From positions 1 to 6,088 of the forward strand of contig JANLTC010000295.1 of NCBI GenBank assembly GCA_031362725.1: a stretch of 6,088 bases of DNA, written 5' to 3'. Position 1 is the stretch's first letter, and each line of letters opens with the position of its first letter. Origin of the DNA: PR03 sp031362725 (GTDB lineage Bacteria; Myxococcota_A; UBA9160; PR03). The notes below the pieces were generated by a model that did no database searches, was not told where the DNA came from, and saw only the letters and a program-made list of their open reading frames with translations. Below, piece after piece: positions 5,314 through 6,088 of this stretch. Position numbers and translations under genes: made by a program.

Positions 5314-6088
5314 ATGACCCTCTCGCCTTCGCTCCCGTCCGAGCTGCGCTCCGATTGGCGGAAGACCGCCTGCATCCTGTGCAGTCTCAACTGCGGGATC
5401 GAGGTCCAACTCGAAGGCCGCCGTCTGGCCCGCGTGCGCGGCGACAAGGCCCACCCTGGCTCCGAGGGGTACACCTGCGAAAAGCCGGCGCGACTCGATC
5501 ACTACCAGAACGGCCGCCATCGGCTGACCACGCCGCTGCGCCGCCGGTCCGACGGAAGCTTCGAAGAGATCGATTGGGACACTGCGATCCGCGAGGTCGC
5601 AGCGGCGTTCGTCCGCGTTCGCGACATCCACGGCGGCGACAAGATCCTCTACTACGGCGGCGGCGGACAGGGAAACCATCTGCCCGGCGCGTACGCCCGC
5701 GCGACCCGCTCCGCACTGGGATCCGTCTACGCCGCGAATGCGCTTTCGCAGGAGAAGACCGGCGAGTTCTGGGTCGACGGCCAGCTCTTCGGGCGACCCT
5801 CCTGCCACACCGCGCCCGACTTCGAACACGCGGAAGTGGCCGTGTTTCTCGGCAAGAACCCGTGGCAGTCGCACGGCTTTCCGCGCGCGCGCGCGGTGCT
5901 GCGCGAGATCGCGAAGGACCCGAAGCGCACGCTCATCGTGATCGATCCGCGTCGCACCGAAACCGCCGACCTCGCCGATTTCCATCTGCAGCTGCGCCCC
6001 GGTACCGATGCGTTCGTGCTTGCTGCGCTGCTCTCGATCCTGGTCGAGGAGGATTTCGTCGATCCCACGTTCGTACGCGAGCACACGA
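5314..6088 (+). CDS. Molybdopterin-dependent oxidoreductase (FdhA/NapA superfamily), 3' partial
   Basis: The frame stays open to the window end, giving the first 258 residues of a protein that in this superfamily usually has 650-800. The N-terminus binds a [4Fe-4S] cluster through C-x2-C-x3-C-x27-C (Cys20, Cys23, Cys27, Cys55). GYTCEKPARL follows the usual pattern, with Lys57 after the last cysteine. The molybdopterin domain then begins: LTTPLRR, EEIDWDTAIREVA, YYGGGGQGNH (about 110-119), AEVAVFLGKNPWQSHG, TLIVIDPRRTETADLAD and LRPGTDAFVLAALL. These are standard signatures for the bis-molybdopterin guanine dinucleotide enzymes, which include formate dehydrogenases and nitrate reductases. There is no twin-arginine signal, so it is probably cytoplasmic. 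The segment that normally holds the Mo-ligating Cys or Sec (about 140-152, ANALSQEKTGEF) has no cysteine. ATG 5314 has GGAG at 5304-5307, and an in-frame stop at 5284-5286 rules out a start much further upstream. The substrate cannot be assigned from this fragment. Confidence 0.93.
   Translation, partial: MTLSPSLPSELRSDWRKTACILCSLNCGIEVQLEGRRLARVRGDKAHPGSEGYTCEKPARLDHYQNGRHRLTTPLRRRSDGSFEEIDWDTAIREVAAAFVRVRDIHGGDKILYYGGGGQGNHLPGAYARATRSALGSVYAANALSQEKTGEFWVDGQLFGRPSCHTAPDFEHAEVAVFLGKNPWQSHGFPRARAVLREIAKDPKRTLIVIDPRRTETADLADFHLQLRPGTDAFVLAALLSILVEEDFVDPTFVREHT

Noticed and set aside
5170..6084. A 304-codon minus-strand frame opposite the xylanase end and the oxidoreductase
   Set aside because: The plus strand carries clear [4Fe-4S] and molybdopterin-domain motifs through this region; the antisense frame has none and is explained by codon bias.

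Overview
This window is a GC-rich, gene-dense piece of bacterial chromosome with six co-directional plus-strand genes. The first is cut at its 5' end and the last at its 3' end. High GC, mitochondrial-PccB-like carboxyltransferase sequence, TTG start codons and a secreted xylanase with a PEP-CTERM-like tail together suggest a Gram-negative heterotroph. A lineage among the former Deltaproteobacteria, such as Myxococcota or Binatota, would fit. That placement is an inference from gene style, because no marker gene is present.

Bases 1-3067 encode an acyl-CoA carboxylase, most likely for propionyl-CoA, as three tightly packed genes. They are a PccB-type carboxyltransferase (5'-truncated), a biotin carboxylase, and a short biotin carrier protein. 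The carboxylase stop and the likely carrier start overlap as TTGA. The pair looks like a PccA alpha subunit divided inside its BT (subunit-bridging) domain. Three bases further on, a nucleoside hydrolase of the inosine-uridine family begins (3071-4018) and probably shares the transcript.

After a 70-base gap comes a secreted GH10 endo-1,4-beta-xylanase (4089-5252). It has an N-terminal signal peptide and a C-terminal sorting tail with the core VPQP instead of the usual VPEP. After another 61-base gap begins a cytoplasmic molybdopterin oxidoreductase with an N-terminal [4Fe-4S] motif (5314 to the window end).

The carboxylase genes form one metabolic unit. The xylanase and the molybdoenzyme have no obvious functional link to them or to each other. 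Both intergenic leaders can fold so that a CTCC-containing arm pairs with the Shine-Dalgarno sequence of the next gene. I see no RNA genes, mobile elements, CRISPR arrays or convincing intrinsic terminators. No clearly undescribed system is present. The points most worth checking are the VPQP sorting signal, the paired leader hairpins, the split carboxylase subunit and the lack of a recognisable metal-ligand cysteine in the molybdoenzyme.
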